A stretch of DNA of 64,000 bases, from NCBI GenBank assembly GCA_026417415.1, contig JAOADG010000001.1:7055-71054 (forward strand), in the 5' to 3' direction. Both the position numbers and the translations under genes were made by a program. The stretch comes from a bacterium. Lineage in GTDB: Bacteria; Electryoneota; JAOADG01. Positions 36,709 to 46,687 of this stretch are shown one piece after another. A model generated the notes under the pieces. It was not told where the DNA came from, made no database searches, and worked only from the letters and a program-made list of their open reading frames with translations. Position 1 is the first letter of the stretch. Each line of letters starts with the position of its first letter.

Positions 36709-37817
36709 TATTGTTTTTATCCTTTTTTAGTTCAACCTTGATGAAACTAGGTTCATTTCTTGTAGTTGTGGGGATAATTGTATTCGTCCATGAGTTAGGG
36801 CATTTTATTGCTGCAAAATCCGTTGGAATTCGTGTTATTCGTTTCAGTATAGGATTTCCACCTCGATTATTCAGTTGGAAAAGCAAAGGTACGGATTTTC
36901 AAATTGGTGCAATTCCATTTGGTGGTTATGTCAAAATGGCAGGTGTAATTGATGAATCGTGGGGCGATAAAGAATCTGCAATTACAGGAGCTCCAGATGA
37001 GTTTACTTCTAAAAATGTTTTTCAAAAAACGTGGGTATTGTCTGCTGGTGTTCTTTTCAATATCGTTTTTGCTTGGTTACTCGCAATCATAATATCATTT
37101 TTTCAAGGGAAACCGCTTGTAGCTGAACCTGTAGTTGGAAATGTAGTCGAAAATTTACCTGCTGCAATTGATTTAAAATTACAAGAAAATGATCGAATCA
37201 TACAGATTGATACGGTTCCTATCCATCATTGGAATGATATTACTTCAATCATTCATACACATCCCAATAAAAATCTTTCTTTTGTTTGGGTAAGAGGGAA
37301 CGATACATTAACTGGAATTACTTCACCCATAGAGAGACCGATCAACACGGATGATGGTACAATCCGAAAAGTAGGTCTAATTGGGATTTCGCCAAAAGTT
37401 CAGTATGCAGATATTTCGCTGATCGAGGCAATTCAGATAGGAAGCCAAATGACATGGTTTATTATCAAAAACACATTCATTGGTTTCTACAATTTATTTA
37501 CTGGTACTTCCACAATTAAAGAATTAGTAGGTCCTATTGGTATCGTAAAACTATCTGGTGAATCAGTTCAGAGTGGAACATCTTCCTTTTTTAGTTTCAT
37601 TCTTTTAATATCTATAAGCGTTGGGTTAATCAATATTTTACCTATTCCAATGTTAGATGGAGGTCATATTTTAATTGCATGGATTGAAGCGATTAGAAGA
37701 AAGTCTATATCTATTGAATGGAAAATAAGAATACAGAAAATTGGAATGATATTTTTATTGCTATTGATTATTTGGGTGAGCTATCACGACATTTTACGAT
37801 TATGGAGTAATCCTTGA
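36681..37817 (+). CDS. rseP: Site-2 intramembrane zinc metalloprotease (RseP family)
   Basis: Cleaves membrane-embedded segments, classically anti-sigma factors and remnant signal peptides. Zinc motif HELGH (H37, E38, H41) in VVGIIVFVHELGHFIAAK, GAIPFGGYVKMAG, one PDZ-like domain (about 150-220), and the second half-site NILPIPMLDGGHIL near 317-330. 378 residues, four membrane spans. ATG 36681 has AAGGAG close upstream; ATG 36690 or 36741 would also give a working N-terminus. The two ECF/anti-sigma pairs at 10-15 kb are possible targets (inference). Confidence 0.93.
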   Translation: MYRMVNLDLILFLSFFSSTLMKLGSFLVVVGIIVFVHELGHFIAAKSVGIRVIRFSIGFPPRLFSWKSKGTDFQIGAIPFGGYVKMAGVIDESWGDKESAITGAPDEFTSKNVFQKTWVLSAGVLFNIVFAWLLAIIISFFQGKPLVAEPVVGNVVENLPAAIDLKLQENDRIIQIDTVPIHHWNDITSIIHTHPNKNLSFVWVRGNDTLTGITSPIERPINTDDGTIRKVGLIGISPKVQYADISLIEAIQIGSQMTWFIIKNTFIGFYNLFTGTSTIKELVGPIGIVKLSGESVQSGTSSFFSFILLISISVGLINILPIPMLDGGHILIAWIEAIRRKSISIEWKIRIQKIGMIFLLLLIIWVSYHDILRLWSNP

Positions 37818-39238
37818 AGAAAGTAGTTATTTTGAAAATTGTATTTTGTTTCTGTTTATTAACCAGTTTTGGATGTATCAAGAAACAGTACATTAACAAA
37901 GAACAACCTTCTTCAGATCTAGTCCAAGCAAAAGAGAATCAACATACAAACCCCATCGCACTTTCTTATGTGATGCAAGCTGCAATCGCTGAAGCATCAA
38001 TGGATTTTTACAAAGCAATTGCCCTATATAAGACTGCCATTGACTATGATCCCCATTCATTGACAATCCTACAAGCATTGACGGAATTATACCTAAAAGT
38101 AAATGAACTATCACCGGCACGAATTCATATTATGCGCGCTTTAAAACTTGAACCGAATAATTTAAAAAGTTGGAAACTCTTTATAAATACGGTTTTGCTA
38201 CAAAATGATTTTCAAAGTTTAAGTGCGATGTTAGATAGGTGGTCAAGAAATGAGGATTTAACAGAAGATCATTACCATTTATTAGTGGAAACTTATTCAT
38301 TAATGGGAAACTTTAAAAAGGCTAGTGAACTTGTTTTTTTAACTGGTGAAAGATTAGGTTGGAATTATCTAAAGAAAGAAAAGTACGGCTCTTTACTATT
38401 TTTACTGAAAGACTATAAACAAGCAAAAGAAATATTTCAAAAATGCATTCAAGAATATCCTAACGAACCTAATAGCTATTTTTTACTTGGGAAATTAGCA
38501 TTAAATGAAAATGATACACTTTATGCACTACGACTTTTTCAGAATTATATCAATCTCAAAAAGAATGATCCAATGGTTTGGTTAGAAATTATTGAAATCC
38601 ATTACAATTTAGCAAAGGATGAAATTGCAGATTCTTTATTACAGAGTGCTTTGAACTATTTTCCAGATAACGTTTTTATTCTTAGTAGAGATGCAAAACG
38701 CTGGTTGCAAAGAAAAAATTATGAAAAAGCGATTGAACAAAGCCATAAAATTCTTCAAATCGATTCAACCTTTATCACATCTTACATAGATTTAGCTTTT
38801 ATTTATCACGAGATAAATGATTATGCGAATGCTGAAAAAATCTATGAAAAAGCTTATCAAATCGATTCGACTGATGCCCTATTGTTAAACAATTATGCTT
38901 ATTTATTAGCAACTCAAAAGAGAAATTTAGAAAAAGCTTTAGTTATGGTCAATCAAGCTTTAGAAAGTGACTCCTTCAATGTAAGTTACATTGATACCAA
39001 AGCTTGGATTTTATTTCAGATGGGACAGTTTCACGACGCTTTACAAGAAATTGAAAAGATCATACATCAGATTTCTTTGTCGGATGAAGCTTTAAGTTAT
39101 GAGATTTGGGATCATTATGGAGATATTCTAGCAGCTTTAGAAAGAAAAGATGAAGCCATAAAAGCATGGTCTAGAGCACTTGAGTTAGCACCCGAAAACA
39201 ATCAATTAAAAAATAAAATCAATCAAGTTGAGAAGTAG
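37814..39238 (+). CDS. TPR-repeat lipoprotein
   Basis: Lipoprotein signal with Cys21 (LLTSFGC), then about 450 residues of tetratricopeptide repeats, for example AIALYKTAIDYDPHS, ARIHIMRALKLEPNN, AKEIFQKCIQEYPNEPNSYF, AEKIYEKAYQIDSTDALLLN and AIKAWSRALELAPENN. TTG start at 37814 overlaps the rseP stop (TTGA). It is likely anchored in the outer or inner membrane and used for protein-protein contacts. Its sequence is distinct from the lipoprotein at 25905. Confidence 0.85.
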   Translation: MKKVVILKIVFCFCLLTSFGCIKKQYINKEQPSSDLVQAKENQHTNPIALSYVMQAAIAEASMDFYKAIALYKTAIDYDPHSLTILQALTELYLKVNELSPARIHIMRALKLEPNNLKSWKLFINTVLLQNDFQSLSAMLDRWSRNEDLTEDHYHLLVETYSLMGNFKKASELVFLTGERLGWNYLKKEKYGSLLFLLKDYKQAKEIFQKCIQEYPNEPNSYFLLGKLALNENDTLYALRLFQNYINLKKNDPMVWLEIIEIHYNLAKDEIADSLLQSALNYFPDNVFILSRDAKRWLQRKNYEKAIEQSHKILQIDSTFITSYIDLAFIYHEINDYANAEKIYEKAYQIDSTDALLLNNYAYLLATQKRNLEKALVMVNQALESDSFNVSYIDTKAWILFQMGQFHDALQEIEKIIHQISLSDEALSYEIWDHYGDILAALERKDEAIKAWSRALELAPENNQLKNKINQVEK

Positions 39239-40183
39239 ATGAACTCAAAAAATAGTGTTCAATTGTCTGTTGTAATACCGTTCTATAACGAAGAAGGAAC
39301 GATCATTGAGTTAAAAGAACGTGTCGCTGCTTCATTAAGTACTACGGGTCGTACCTTTGAAATTCTATTGATAGATGATGGTTCTACTGATAACTCGCTT
39401 CAACTTGCAAAAGAATTAGCACTACAGGATTCGTATGTAAAAGTTTTTTCATTAAGAAGAAATATGGGAAAATCTGCAGCATTACAACTGGGATTTGAGC
39501 AAGCACAAGGGCAAATCATTTTCACGATGGATGCAGATCTTCAAGATGATCCAGATGAATTGCCTAATCTTCTAAAGAAATTAGAAGAAGGATGGGATTT
39601 GGTTTCAGGTTGGAAAGTGAAACGAAAGGATCCAATCACAAAAACTATTCCATCAAAATTTTTCAATTGGGTAACTGGATGTGTTGCTGGGCTTAAACTG
39701 CACGATTTTAATTGTGGATTAAAGGTTTACCGTAGAGAAGTATTAGATGAACTTACAATATACGGTGAAATGCATCGCTTCATACCAGTGCTTGCACATC
39801 TGAGAGGGTTTAAAGTAACTGAAATCGCTGTTCAACATCATCCAAGAAAATGGGGAAAAACAAAATTTGGTTTATCTCGTTTCATTCATGGTTTTTTAGA
39901 TTTAATCACTGTAATTTTTTTACAACGGTATAATAAAAGACCATCACATATCTTTGGAACGGTCGGTGTTACATTCGGTTTTACTGGGATAGTAATTGGT
40001 CTTTATTTGACATTCTTAAAAATCAAAGGCGAAGCGATTGGACATAGACCATTATTGTTATTTGCTACTTTATTAATCTTGGTAGGTGTACAATTGGTTT
40101 CGTTAGGATTGCTGGCTGAGATGATTACAGCATCAAAACAGCAAGAGAAATATCCTTTACGGAATTTGGATCGTGAAAAATGA
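39239..40183 (+). CDS. Family 2 glycosyltransferase, DPM/GtrB type
   Basis: Polyprenyl-phosphate glycosyltransferase. The GT-A core has SVVIPFYNEEGTI, LIDDGSTDNSL, NMGKSAALQLGFEQAQG and the DXD-type MDADLQDDPDELPNLL; HHPRKWGKTKFG is near the acceptor site. Two membrane spans follow at the C-terminus (about 240-262 and 272-297), as in GtrB. It would load a hexose onto the lipid carrier at the cytoplasmic face, the donor form that GT-C enzymes such as that at 3835 use. It is first of three adjacent glycosyltransferase genes. Confidence 0.9.
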   Translation: MNSKNSVQLSVVIPFYNEEGTIIELKERVAASLSTTGRTFEILLIDDGSTDNSLQLAKELALQDSYVKVFSLRRNMGKSAALQLGFEQAQGQIIFTMDADLQDDPDELPNLLKKLEEGWDLVSGWKVKRKDPITKTIPSKFFNWVTGCVAGLKLHDFNCGLKVYRREVLDELTIYGEMHRFIPVLAHLRGFKVTEIAVQHHPRKWGKTKFGLSRFIHGFLDLITVIFLQRYNKRPSHIFGTVGVTFGFTGIVIGLYLTFLKIKGEAIGHRPLLLFATLLILVGVQLVSLGLLAEMITASKQQEKYPLRNLDREK

Positions 40184-41276
40184 TTGGTTGTTACTTGGTC
40201 CTAATTCTCCATATCGCGGAGGAATTGCTGCATTTAATGATGCAATCGCATTTGAAATCCAAAAAAAATACAATTTAACAATTTGGAATTACAAACATTT
40301 ATATCCCTCTTTTCTTTTTCCCGGTTCTAGTCAATTTCGACCTGAAATCAATGCAAAAGAGTTAGGTCTCAGAATTTTACATTCAACCCATCCTCTTCAA
40401 TGGGAATCTATCCGAAAACAGATTAGTAAAGATAAATATGAAGTAATTCTATTTCCGTATTGGCATCCCTTTTTTGCTCCAATGTTAATCCGAATACTAC
40501 CTACCAATACAAAGAATATTATGTTTGGTCATAACATTCTTCCACACGAAAGTTTTCCATTTTCTACTCAATTGACTAAAGCATTACTTAGAAAAGTAAC
40601 TGGTGTGATTACTCTTGGAAAATCAGAGTTAAAGCAGTTACAAAAATTAGAGTATAAAGGCAAGATGGCATATCATCTATCTCCGATATATCCAGAGTAT
40701 GTGGAAAGATTTCAAAAACCTATACCAACCATTGAACTGCCGATTGATAAACAGTATCGTAAAATTCTTTTTTTTGGTATTATTCGACCCTATAAGGGTT
40801 TAGAAGTTTTACTGAAAGCATTAGAAATGGAAAAACTCAATCATGTTGCTTTGATAATTGCTGGTGAAGCATATGGAAATTCTAAAGATTTATTGGAAAA
40901 AGTTGAAAAGTTCAAAGACCGTGTTTATTGGATTAATCGGTATATTTCTGATGATGAAGTACCTGCGATCATGCAACAAGCAGAATTAGTCATACTACCT
41001 TATTTACACGCTACGTCCACGGGTGTATTACCAATTGCTTACTGTGCAGGGAAACCAACAATTGTTACCAATGTAGGTGGATTACCAGAACTAGTTATTA
41101 AAGATTATACTGGTGATATTGTGCCTCCTAATCATCCAGAAGCATTAGCGGATGCTATCTGCAAATGGCTAACAAATAACGAATTGATGCAACGAGCTCG
41201 ACAGAAGATTCCAGAGTTATTAGCAACCATGACTTTTTCTGAATTATTAAGGACTATAGAACGTGAGTTATTATGA
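40173..41276 (+). CDS. Family 4 glycosyltransferase
   Basis: GT-B transferase of 367 residues. N-terminal LLGPNSPYRGGIAAFND is the glycine-rich acceptor loop; the C-terminal half has KILFFGIIRPYKGLEVLLKA, a donor-binding stretch and ATSTGVLPIAYCAGKPTIVT then NVGGLPELV. The first Glu of the usual EX7E pair is replaced (STGVLPIAY), a variation seen in a GT4 subgroup. GTG start at 40173 overlaps the preceding gene by 11 bases and it overlaps the next gene by ATGA. Probably acts on surface polysaccharide or glycolipid. Confidence 0.85.
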   Translation: MKNDWLLLGPNSPYRGGIAAFNDAIAFEIQKKYNLTIWNYKHLYPSFLFPGSSQFRPEINAKELGLRILHSTHPLQWESIRKQISKDKYEVILFPYWHPFFAPMLIRILPTNTKNIMFGHNILPHESFPFSTQLTKALLRKVTGVITLGKSELKQLQKLEYKGKMAYHLSPIYPEYVERFQKPIPTIELPIDKQYRKILFFGIIRPYKGLEVLLKALEMEKLNHVALIIAGEAYGNSKDLLEKVEKFKDRVYWINRYISDDEVPAIMQQAELVILPYLHATSTGVLPIAYCAGKPTIVTNVGGLPELVIKDYTGDIVPPNHPEALADAICKWLTNNELMQRARQKIPELLATMTFSELLRTIERELL

Positions 41277-42208
41277 TCAATGGAATCGAAAAAAACCTTC
41301 CTATTTTGTCTGTAGTACTGAATTGGAATGGTGAAAAGGTTTTAAAATTAACTCTTGATACTCTTTCACGGCAAACAGCAACCCCACATCATATCTTAGT
41401 GATTGATAATGCATCTACAGATGATTCCGAAAAAATCGTTTTTCAATATCCAAATGCAACTTTATTCCAATTAAAAAAAAATGTGGGCTTTGCTAAAGGA
41501 AATAATGCTATTTTAACGTTAAATGTGCAGTTACCCATTGATTGGAAAAATGGTTGGTTGTTTTTTTCAAATAATGATGTTGAATATAGTTCTACTTTAT
41601 TAGAAGAATTGCGTACAATTGCAGAAACTACAAGTTCTTTTGCAACATTAACGCCTTGGATTGCCTTTGGTGACAGAAAAGATTTATTATGGTATGGAGG
41701 TGCCAAAGTTATTCCATTTATAGGTTATGTAGGTCATCGGTATTTGGGAAAGAACTATAAAAAGATAGAAGATTGTAGAACTGAAATTAGTGATTATGGA
41801 ACAGGATGTTCGCTATTTCTATCTGCCCAAGATTTCTTTGAAGTTGGTGGTTTTGATGATGGTTATCCACATTATTGTGAAGATTTAGATTTGTGTTATC
41901 GCCTTAAAAAGAAATTCAATAAAAATTCAATCGTCTATAGAAAAGTTCTTGCTTATCATTATGTTAGTTCAAGTATGAAAGGAAATCCAAAAAAGTACTT
42001 TTGGCGAACTGCGGCATTAACAAGATTTTTTTGGAAATTGAACGGTAAATTGTTACCAATTCCTTTATTTTGTTTACTTTTGATTAGTTTACTATCCGGA
42101 TGGTATAGGTGTGGAACGAAAGGGATTATGCAAGCATACAAAGGATGGAAACTTGGAATGAAACTGAAAACAAATCCAATACCTTGGGAATCAATCAAAA
42201 CTCTATGA
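41273..42208 (+). CDS. Family 2 glycosyltransferase, rhamnosyltransferase-like
   Basis: GT-A transferase of 311 residues. SVVLNWNGEKVLKLTLDTL, VIDNASTDDSEKI, KKNVGFAKGNNAIL, FSNNDVEYSSTLLEEL and the later GGFDDGYPHYCEDLDLCYRL are characteristic of the WcaA/rhamnosyl group. A hydrophobic segment near the C-terminus (LLPIPLFCLLLISLLSGW) probably ties it to the membrane. It is coupled to both neighbours by ATGA overlaps. Confidence 0.88.
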   Translation: MINGIEKNLPILSVVLNWNGEKVLKLTLDTLSRQTATPHHILVIDNASTDDSEKIVFQYPNATLFQLKKNVGFAKGNNAILTLNVQLPIDWKNGWLFFSNNDVEYSSTLLEELRTIAETTSSFATLTPWIAFGDRKDLLWYGGAKVIPFIGYVGHRYLGKNYKKIEDCRTEISDYGTGCSLFLSAQDFFEVGGFDDGYPHYCEDLDLCYRLKKKFNKNSIVYRKVLAYHYVSSSMKGNPKKYFWRTAALTRFFWKLNGKLLPIPLFCLLLISLLSGWYRCGTKGIMQAYKGWKLGMKLKTNPIPWESIKTL

Positions 42209-43005
42209 ATCCATTTGTTGACCGAGAAAATCCGAAAAAAGGAATCGGATGTTTAAATATTTTTCTACTCATTTTGTTTGCTATAGCGATTGTTCAATTC
42301 GCTTTCGTTGAAAGATTAATAGGTCGTTACCTTGCAAAAACCAATTTTGATAGACCACTTGCTGGACAAGCTTGGACTAGTGGGGTCGAAAAAGAATTAG
42401 CTGCAGGAAAATCCTCGGTAGCAGAATTATCAGTGGGTGTACGTGGTGATTTAGCACAATGGTTAATTCGAGCACAACGTGGGAGACCATCTACTCTCAC
42501 ACTTTCAAGGTTTGGAGCTCAGTGGCAAAAAATACCCAATTATTTGACCACTGAGGTGATCCCGAGTTCAGAATGGCAAAATCTTGTAACCAATGATGTG
42601 ATTGAACGCGTGCGTCCAACAATTATGAAAAAAAACATCACACTTACTTTTTTATCTTCAGACAATCGAGTAATTGCAAAGTACACCACTTCTGAAAACG
42701 TAATGAAAAGAATTGCTGAACATAATAAAACTTTAAATGATTCTATTCAAAAGGTAAGCGAGAATATTGAAATAATAACTCCTGAAAGGTGGAAATTGAA
42801 ATGGAAAAATTTACCACCCGAAATGAAACAGTTGTTATGGAACGTAATTCAAGAAGATATGATAATTCATAGACCTGTTGGAAAATACGGAATTATACCA
42901 CTTGACAATACCTATTCCGTTTTATGGATAGAATTTTATCAGCCACAATTGATATGTATATCTTATGTTCTACCGATTCATATTTTAAATTACTTTTCTG
43001 AATAA
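42205..43005 (+). CDS. Single-pass membrane protein of unknown function next to a class A PBP
   Basis: A 266-residue protein from the ATG at 42205 (ATGA overlap with the glycosyltransferase). Short cytoplasmic N-terminus, one membrane span (about 15-34), then a soluble domain of about 230 residues, presumably periplasmic. The protein has a region with VAELSVGVRGDLAQWLIRAQRG and a C-terminal beta-rich part (YGIIPLDNTYSVLWIEFYQ). I do not recognise a family. It abuts the PBP gene directly, so a role in cell-wall synthesis or its control is a reasonable guess. Confidence 0.6.
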   Translation: MNPFVDRENPKKGIGCLNIFLLILFAIAIVQFAFVERLIGRYLAKTNFDRPLAGQAWTSGVEKELAAGKSSVAELSVGVRGDLAQWLIRAQRGRPSTLTLSRFGAQWQKIPNYLTTEVIPSSEWQNLVTNDVIERVRPTIMKKNITLTFLSSDNRVIAKYTTSENVMKRIAEHNKTLNDSIQKVSENIEIITPERWKLKWKNLPPEMKQLLWNVIQEDMIIHRPVGKYGIIPLDNTYSVLWIEFYQPQLICISYVLPIHILNYFSE

Positions 43006-44961
43006 ATGAGAATGTATAGAATCGCACGATTTATTCTCATTCTTTTATTAACTATCATTGTTGTAAGTTCTACGATTTTATTATTATTGATTACAAAGGA
43101 TTTACCTCAACTTCCTAATGATTTAAATCAGCTAACTGCATTTTCTCCTACTGAATTTTATGATAGAAATGGGAAAAGATTAAGTTCATTAGACGGAAGA
43201 ATTCCAGTAAGATTAGATGAAATCTCTCCTAATTTTATTAAAGCAATTTTAGCAGTAGAAGATAAAAATTTTTTCATCCATGCAGGAATTGATAAAACAG
43301 CAATTCTTCGTGCTGCGGTTAATATGTTATTCTTGAATAAAAGAGTTCAAGGAGGATCCACCATTACACAACAATTGGTTAAAAATCTTTTTTTCAGTTT
43401 TGAAAGAACTCTAACCAGAAAAATTCGGGAGATGCTACTTGCGCTTCAAATTGAAAATTCATTTTCTAAAGAACAAATTTTAGAAAGTTACTGCAACTCA
43501 GTGTACTTTGGTTTAGGAGCATATGGTGTAGAAGCAGCCGCTCAAACTTATTTTAGCAAGCATGCGAAAGATCTTACTTTAGCAGAAGCTGCATTATTAG
43601 CGGGATTACCGAATGCACCTTCAAGATTAAATCCTTTTAGAAATTATGATGCTGCCGAAGAAAGAATGATTTACATTTTGAATGAGATGGTTTCAGCCAA
43701 ATTCATTTCTGAGAACGAAGCACAAACTGCACTTAGCGATTCTATTCGATTAACACCAAATTATCCTGCTGCAACCGGTGCAGCGTATTTTCAAGATTAT
43801 GTTATGGATCGTCTTGAAACCATTATTTCTACTGATTTATTGTATGCTGGTGGTTTAAGAATTTATACAACTCTTGATTTACAAGCACAATTTATTGCTC
43901 AAACTGTTTTAAGAAACCATTTGATGCGTCTTGATTCTTTGGTGATTAAACCAAAGGAGATTCAGTATTCACCTGATGCTCCATTGCAGGGTGCTGTTGT
44001 AATCTTATCTTCTAAAACCAATGAAATATTAGCATTGGTTGGTGGAAGAAATTATCAAGAAAGTCAGTTTAATCGAGCGACTTCAGCGAATCGTCCGCCT
44101 GGTTCAGCATTTAAGCCCTTTGTGTACTATACAGCGATGTTTCAAAATGGATTATTGCCTGATCATCCAGTCATTGACGCGGAAATTAGTGTTACTGTGG
44201 ATGATACTGTTTGGACTCCTCAAAATTATGATGGAAAATTTCATGGAGAAGTTCCATTAAAAAAAGCATTACAGTTATCACTAAATACAGTAGCAGTATC
44301 TTTAATACTAAGTACATCACCTGAATCTGTAGTAGTAAATGCAAAACGAGCAGGGATCAAATCTACATTATTACCAACTTATTCTCTTTCTTTAGGAGCA
44401 ACTGCGGTTTCACCATTAGAACTTGCTGGTGCTTATGGAACAATTTGTAGATTAGGTGAACAAAGAGATGTAAATGGTATTCTGAAAATTATTGATCAAG
44501 ATGGTCAAGAAATTTATAGAGCATCATCTAAATCACAAATCGTATGGTCTCCACAAGTCACTTATATGTTAAGAGATATGATGCGTGGAGTAGTGGATGG
44601 AGGCACAGGATATACAATTCGTAAAGCTGGTTTTTACGGTCCTGTTGCTGGAAAAACAGGTACTACAAACGATAATCGTGACGTGTGGTTTGTTGGTTTT
44701 TCACCAGATTACATTGTTGCTGTTTGGGTTGGATATGATGACAACCGTCAACTCATTGGGAGAAATAGGAAAGGATGGACTGGTGGTGAAATTTGTGGAC
44801 CTATTTTTGCGGATATTATGAAAGAATTATACAAAGACAAAAAACCTTCTTCATTTAATGAATTAAGCGGATTTCAAACGATTAAAATTCCTCCTTCTGA
44901 AAATGATACCGACTCATTATCAATACTTGTGCCTATAGATTCATTAAAGACAAAAAACTGA
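43006..44961 (+). CDS. Class A penicillin-binding protein (PBP1a type)
   Basis: Bifunctional peptidoglycan synthase of 651 residues. One N-terminal span (about 8-30). GT51 domain: catalytic Glu85 in ILAVEDKNFFIHAGID, then QGGSTITQQLVKNLF and RKIREMLLALQIE. Transpeptidase domain: active serine S367 in PPGSAFKPF, SLNTV, and KTGTTND with K550. It ends in a short Ser/Asp-rich tail. It lies in a run of wall- and envelope-related genes (unknown membrane proteins on both sides, mpl downstream). Confidence 0.95.
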   Translation: MRMYRIARFILILLLTIIVVSSTILLLLITKDLPQLPNDLNQLTAFSPTEFYDRNGKRLSSLDGRIPVRLDEISPNFIKAILAVEDKNFFIHAGIDKTAILRAAVNMLFLNKRVQGGSTITQQLVKNLFFSFERTLTRKIREMLLALQIENSFSKEQILESYCNSVYFGLGAYGVEAAAQTYFSKHAKDLTLAEAALLAGLPNAPSRLNPFRNYDAAEERMIYILNEMVSAKFISENEAQTALSDSIRLTPNYPAATGAAYFQDYVMDRLETIISTDLLYAGGLRIYTTLDLQAQFIAQTVLRNHLMRLDSLVIKPKEIQYSPDAPLQGAVVILSSKTNEILALVGGRNYQESQFNRATSANRPPGSAFKPFVYYTAMFQNGLLPDHPVIDAEISVTVDDTVWTPQNYDGKFHGEVPLKKALQLSLNTVAVSLILSTSPESVVVNAKRAGIKSTLLPTYSLSLGATAVSPLELAGAYGTICRLGEQRDVNGILKIIDQDGQEIYRASSKSQIVWSPQVTYMLRDMMRGVVDGGTGYTIRKAGFYGPVAGKTGTTNDNRDVWFVGFSPDYIVAVWVGYDDNRQLIGRNRKGWTGGEICGPIFADIMKELYKDKKPSSFNELSGFQTIKIPPSENDTDSLSILVPIDSLKTKN

Positions 44962-44962
44962 A

Positions 44963-46687
44963 ATGGTTTCATTAGTACACATTGAAAGAAAAGTAATCAA
45001 GTTTTTAATTGGTTGGGTAATCGGTTTTGTTCTTAGCATTTTCTGTTTGCCGACTCAATTAGCATTTACAAAGTTTTCCTATTTCATAATTCTATTCTGT
45101 CTTGGTTTTGCATTATCCTTTGAATGGATAGCAAATGTCACGTTTGGCTGGTTGATCCAACAAACAAAATTAAGAAGATTAAGAAGTGGAACATTTTTCC
45201 TTAAATGGTTGTGGGAAATATCTGAGTCAAACTTCTGGTCGGAGAATGTAAAAGAAAAATTTTGGAAATATTGGAAACAATCCGCCGAGTATTTAATCCA
45301 GAACACTACAAACCATTCTGTTCACTGGCGTTTAGTATTGGATATTGAAAGACAAGCAAGAGAAACTCCACCAATACCTATCATTGAACCAGCCGTATCG
45401 GATGAAGTAATTATTGAGCAATTAGAAATACCATTAAACATAGAAACTAGTACAGAATCATTTCAAGAACAGGCAAAACCGTTCATACCTTCCCAAATCC
45501 AATTAGAAACTACTACCTCTGAAACAGTTGAAGATCCATTGAGAAGCGAAAAAGTTCGTCAAGAAATTTACAATAGAGCTCTAATTTCGTACCGAATGAA
45601 AATGGCGCAAATGAAGGAAGAACAACCTAAACAAATAACAAAAGAAGAAACGAAAAAAATTCCAATTGAAGAAATTTTACCGCCATTACCGATTGTTGAA
45701 AAAACCTCTTCAACCAATTTACAGCTTACTAAAGATGATGAAAACGAATTGGAAAAAAGTTCAACCATTTCCGTTGAAGACAGTGTTCCTTCAACGAATG
45801 TACAAGATATCGTAGAATTACCTTCTATAACTTCTGATCAAATGCAACAATTACAACCTACAGAAAATTTAGAATTATCTTCCGAAGTTCAAGTGAAAGA
45901 TGAATCTGTCCACTATCATCCAGAAATTCCTCATTTACCAGAACATACATTTATTGAAACGCGAAAGAAAATCCAGTTTTATAAAATTACAGAAAAGATA
46001 ATTGGAGTTTTAATTATTGCCTTCCTTAAATTTTTTAAGTCCTTATTCAACCTACGGGAATTTATAAACTTCATAGTTAATCTATTTCGTGAATTGCCTA
46101 AACGAACTATTTCTGTATTTTATTATGGTTCCACATTTTTCAAAAATTTAATCCAGTTTGGATCAGCATTCATCAATACCTTTCAACAAAGTATAATCGG
46201 ATTAAAAAAGAAAAAAGTTACAATACGCTTACCAATTTTATATTACCTTTCTCTTATCATTGATTGGCTACGTGAAAACTTAGGTTTAATTACGATTAGT
46301 AGTATTGTTGTGATTTTAATTGGTATCATTGTTTTAACCACGATATCCGTCATTGAACTTGGTAAGCAAAAGGAAATCAAACCTTTGGTTGTAGAAACAA
46401 TACCTGAAGCAACTAAAAATGTTCCTAAAGGAATACCGGGGCAAAGAATTGTAGTGGACATAGGCGAACAAGAATCGTTATCATCAGCAATGAAAAAAGT
46501 GGAACGTTTAAAGCAAGCGGGGTTTGCTGATGCAAGAATCTATTTAACTTTTGATCGAAAGGTGTACATTCACGTAGGAAATTGCCAAACCAAACAAGAA
46601 GCAAAAGAGTTAGGTTGGAAACTAATGAATCAAAATTTTACAAAATCGTTTACATTTCTTACATCTTCGGGACGTGAAATAGAATGA
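44963..46687 (+). CDS. Membrane protein with long acidic linker and C-terminal SPOR-like domain
   Basis: 574 residues, no family recognised as a whole. Two hydrophobic segments at the N-terminus (about 10-30 and 34-52), a charged region, then a long Glu/Gln/Ser/Thr-rich linker (about 140-320), a mixed helical part and another span (about 440-460, IVVILIGIIVLTTISVIELG). The last ~95 residues (RIVVDIGEQESLSSAMKKVE, then FADARIYLTFDRKVYIHVGN with EAKELGWKLMN) look like a SPOR fold, which binds denuded septal glycan. A divisome or wall role fits its place after the PBP gene, but is inferred. Confidence 0.6.
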   Translation: MVSLVHIERKVIKFLIGWVIGFVLSIFCLPTQLAFTKFSYFIILFCLGFALSFEWIANVTFGWLIQQTKLRRLRSGTFFLKWLWEISESNFWSENVKEKFWKYWKQSAEYLIQNTTNHSVHWRLVLDIERQARETPPIPIIEPAVSDEVIIEQLEIPLNIETSTESFQEQAKPFIPSQIQLETTTSETVEDPLRSEKVRQEIYNRALISYRMKMAQMKEEQPKQITKEETKKIPIEEILPPLPIVEKTSSTNLQLTKDDENELEKSSTISVEDSVPSTNVQDIVELPSITSDQMQQLQPTENLELSSEVQVKDESVHYHPEIPHLPEHTFIETRKKIQFYKITEKIIGVLIIAFLKFFKSLFNLREFINFIVNLFRELPKRTISVFYYGSTFFKNLIQFGSAFINTFQQSIIGLKKKKVTIRLPILYYLSLIIDWLRENLGLITISSIVVILIGIIVLTTISVIELGKQKEIKPLVVETIPEATKNVPKGIPGQRIVVDIGEQESLSSAMKKVERLKQAGFADARIYLTFDRKVYIHVGNCQTKQEAKELGWKLMNQNFTKSFTFLTSSGREIE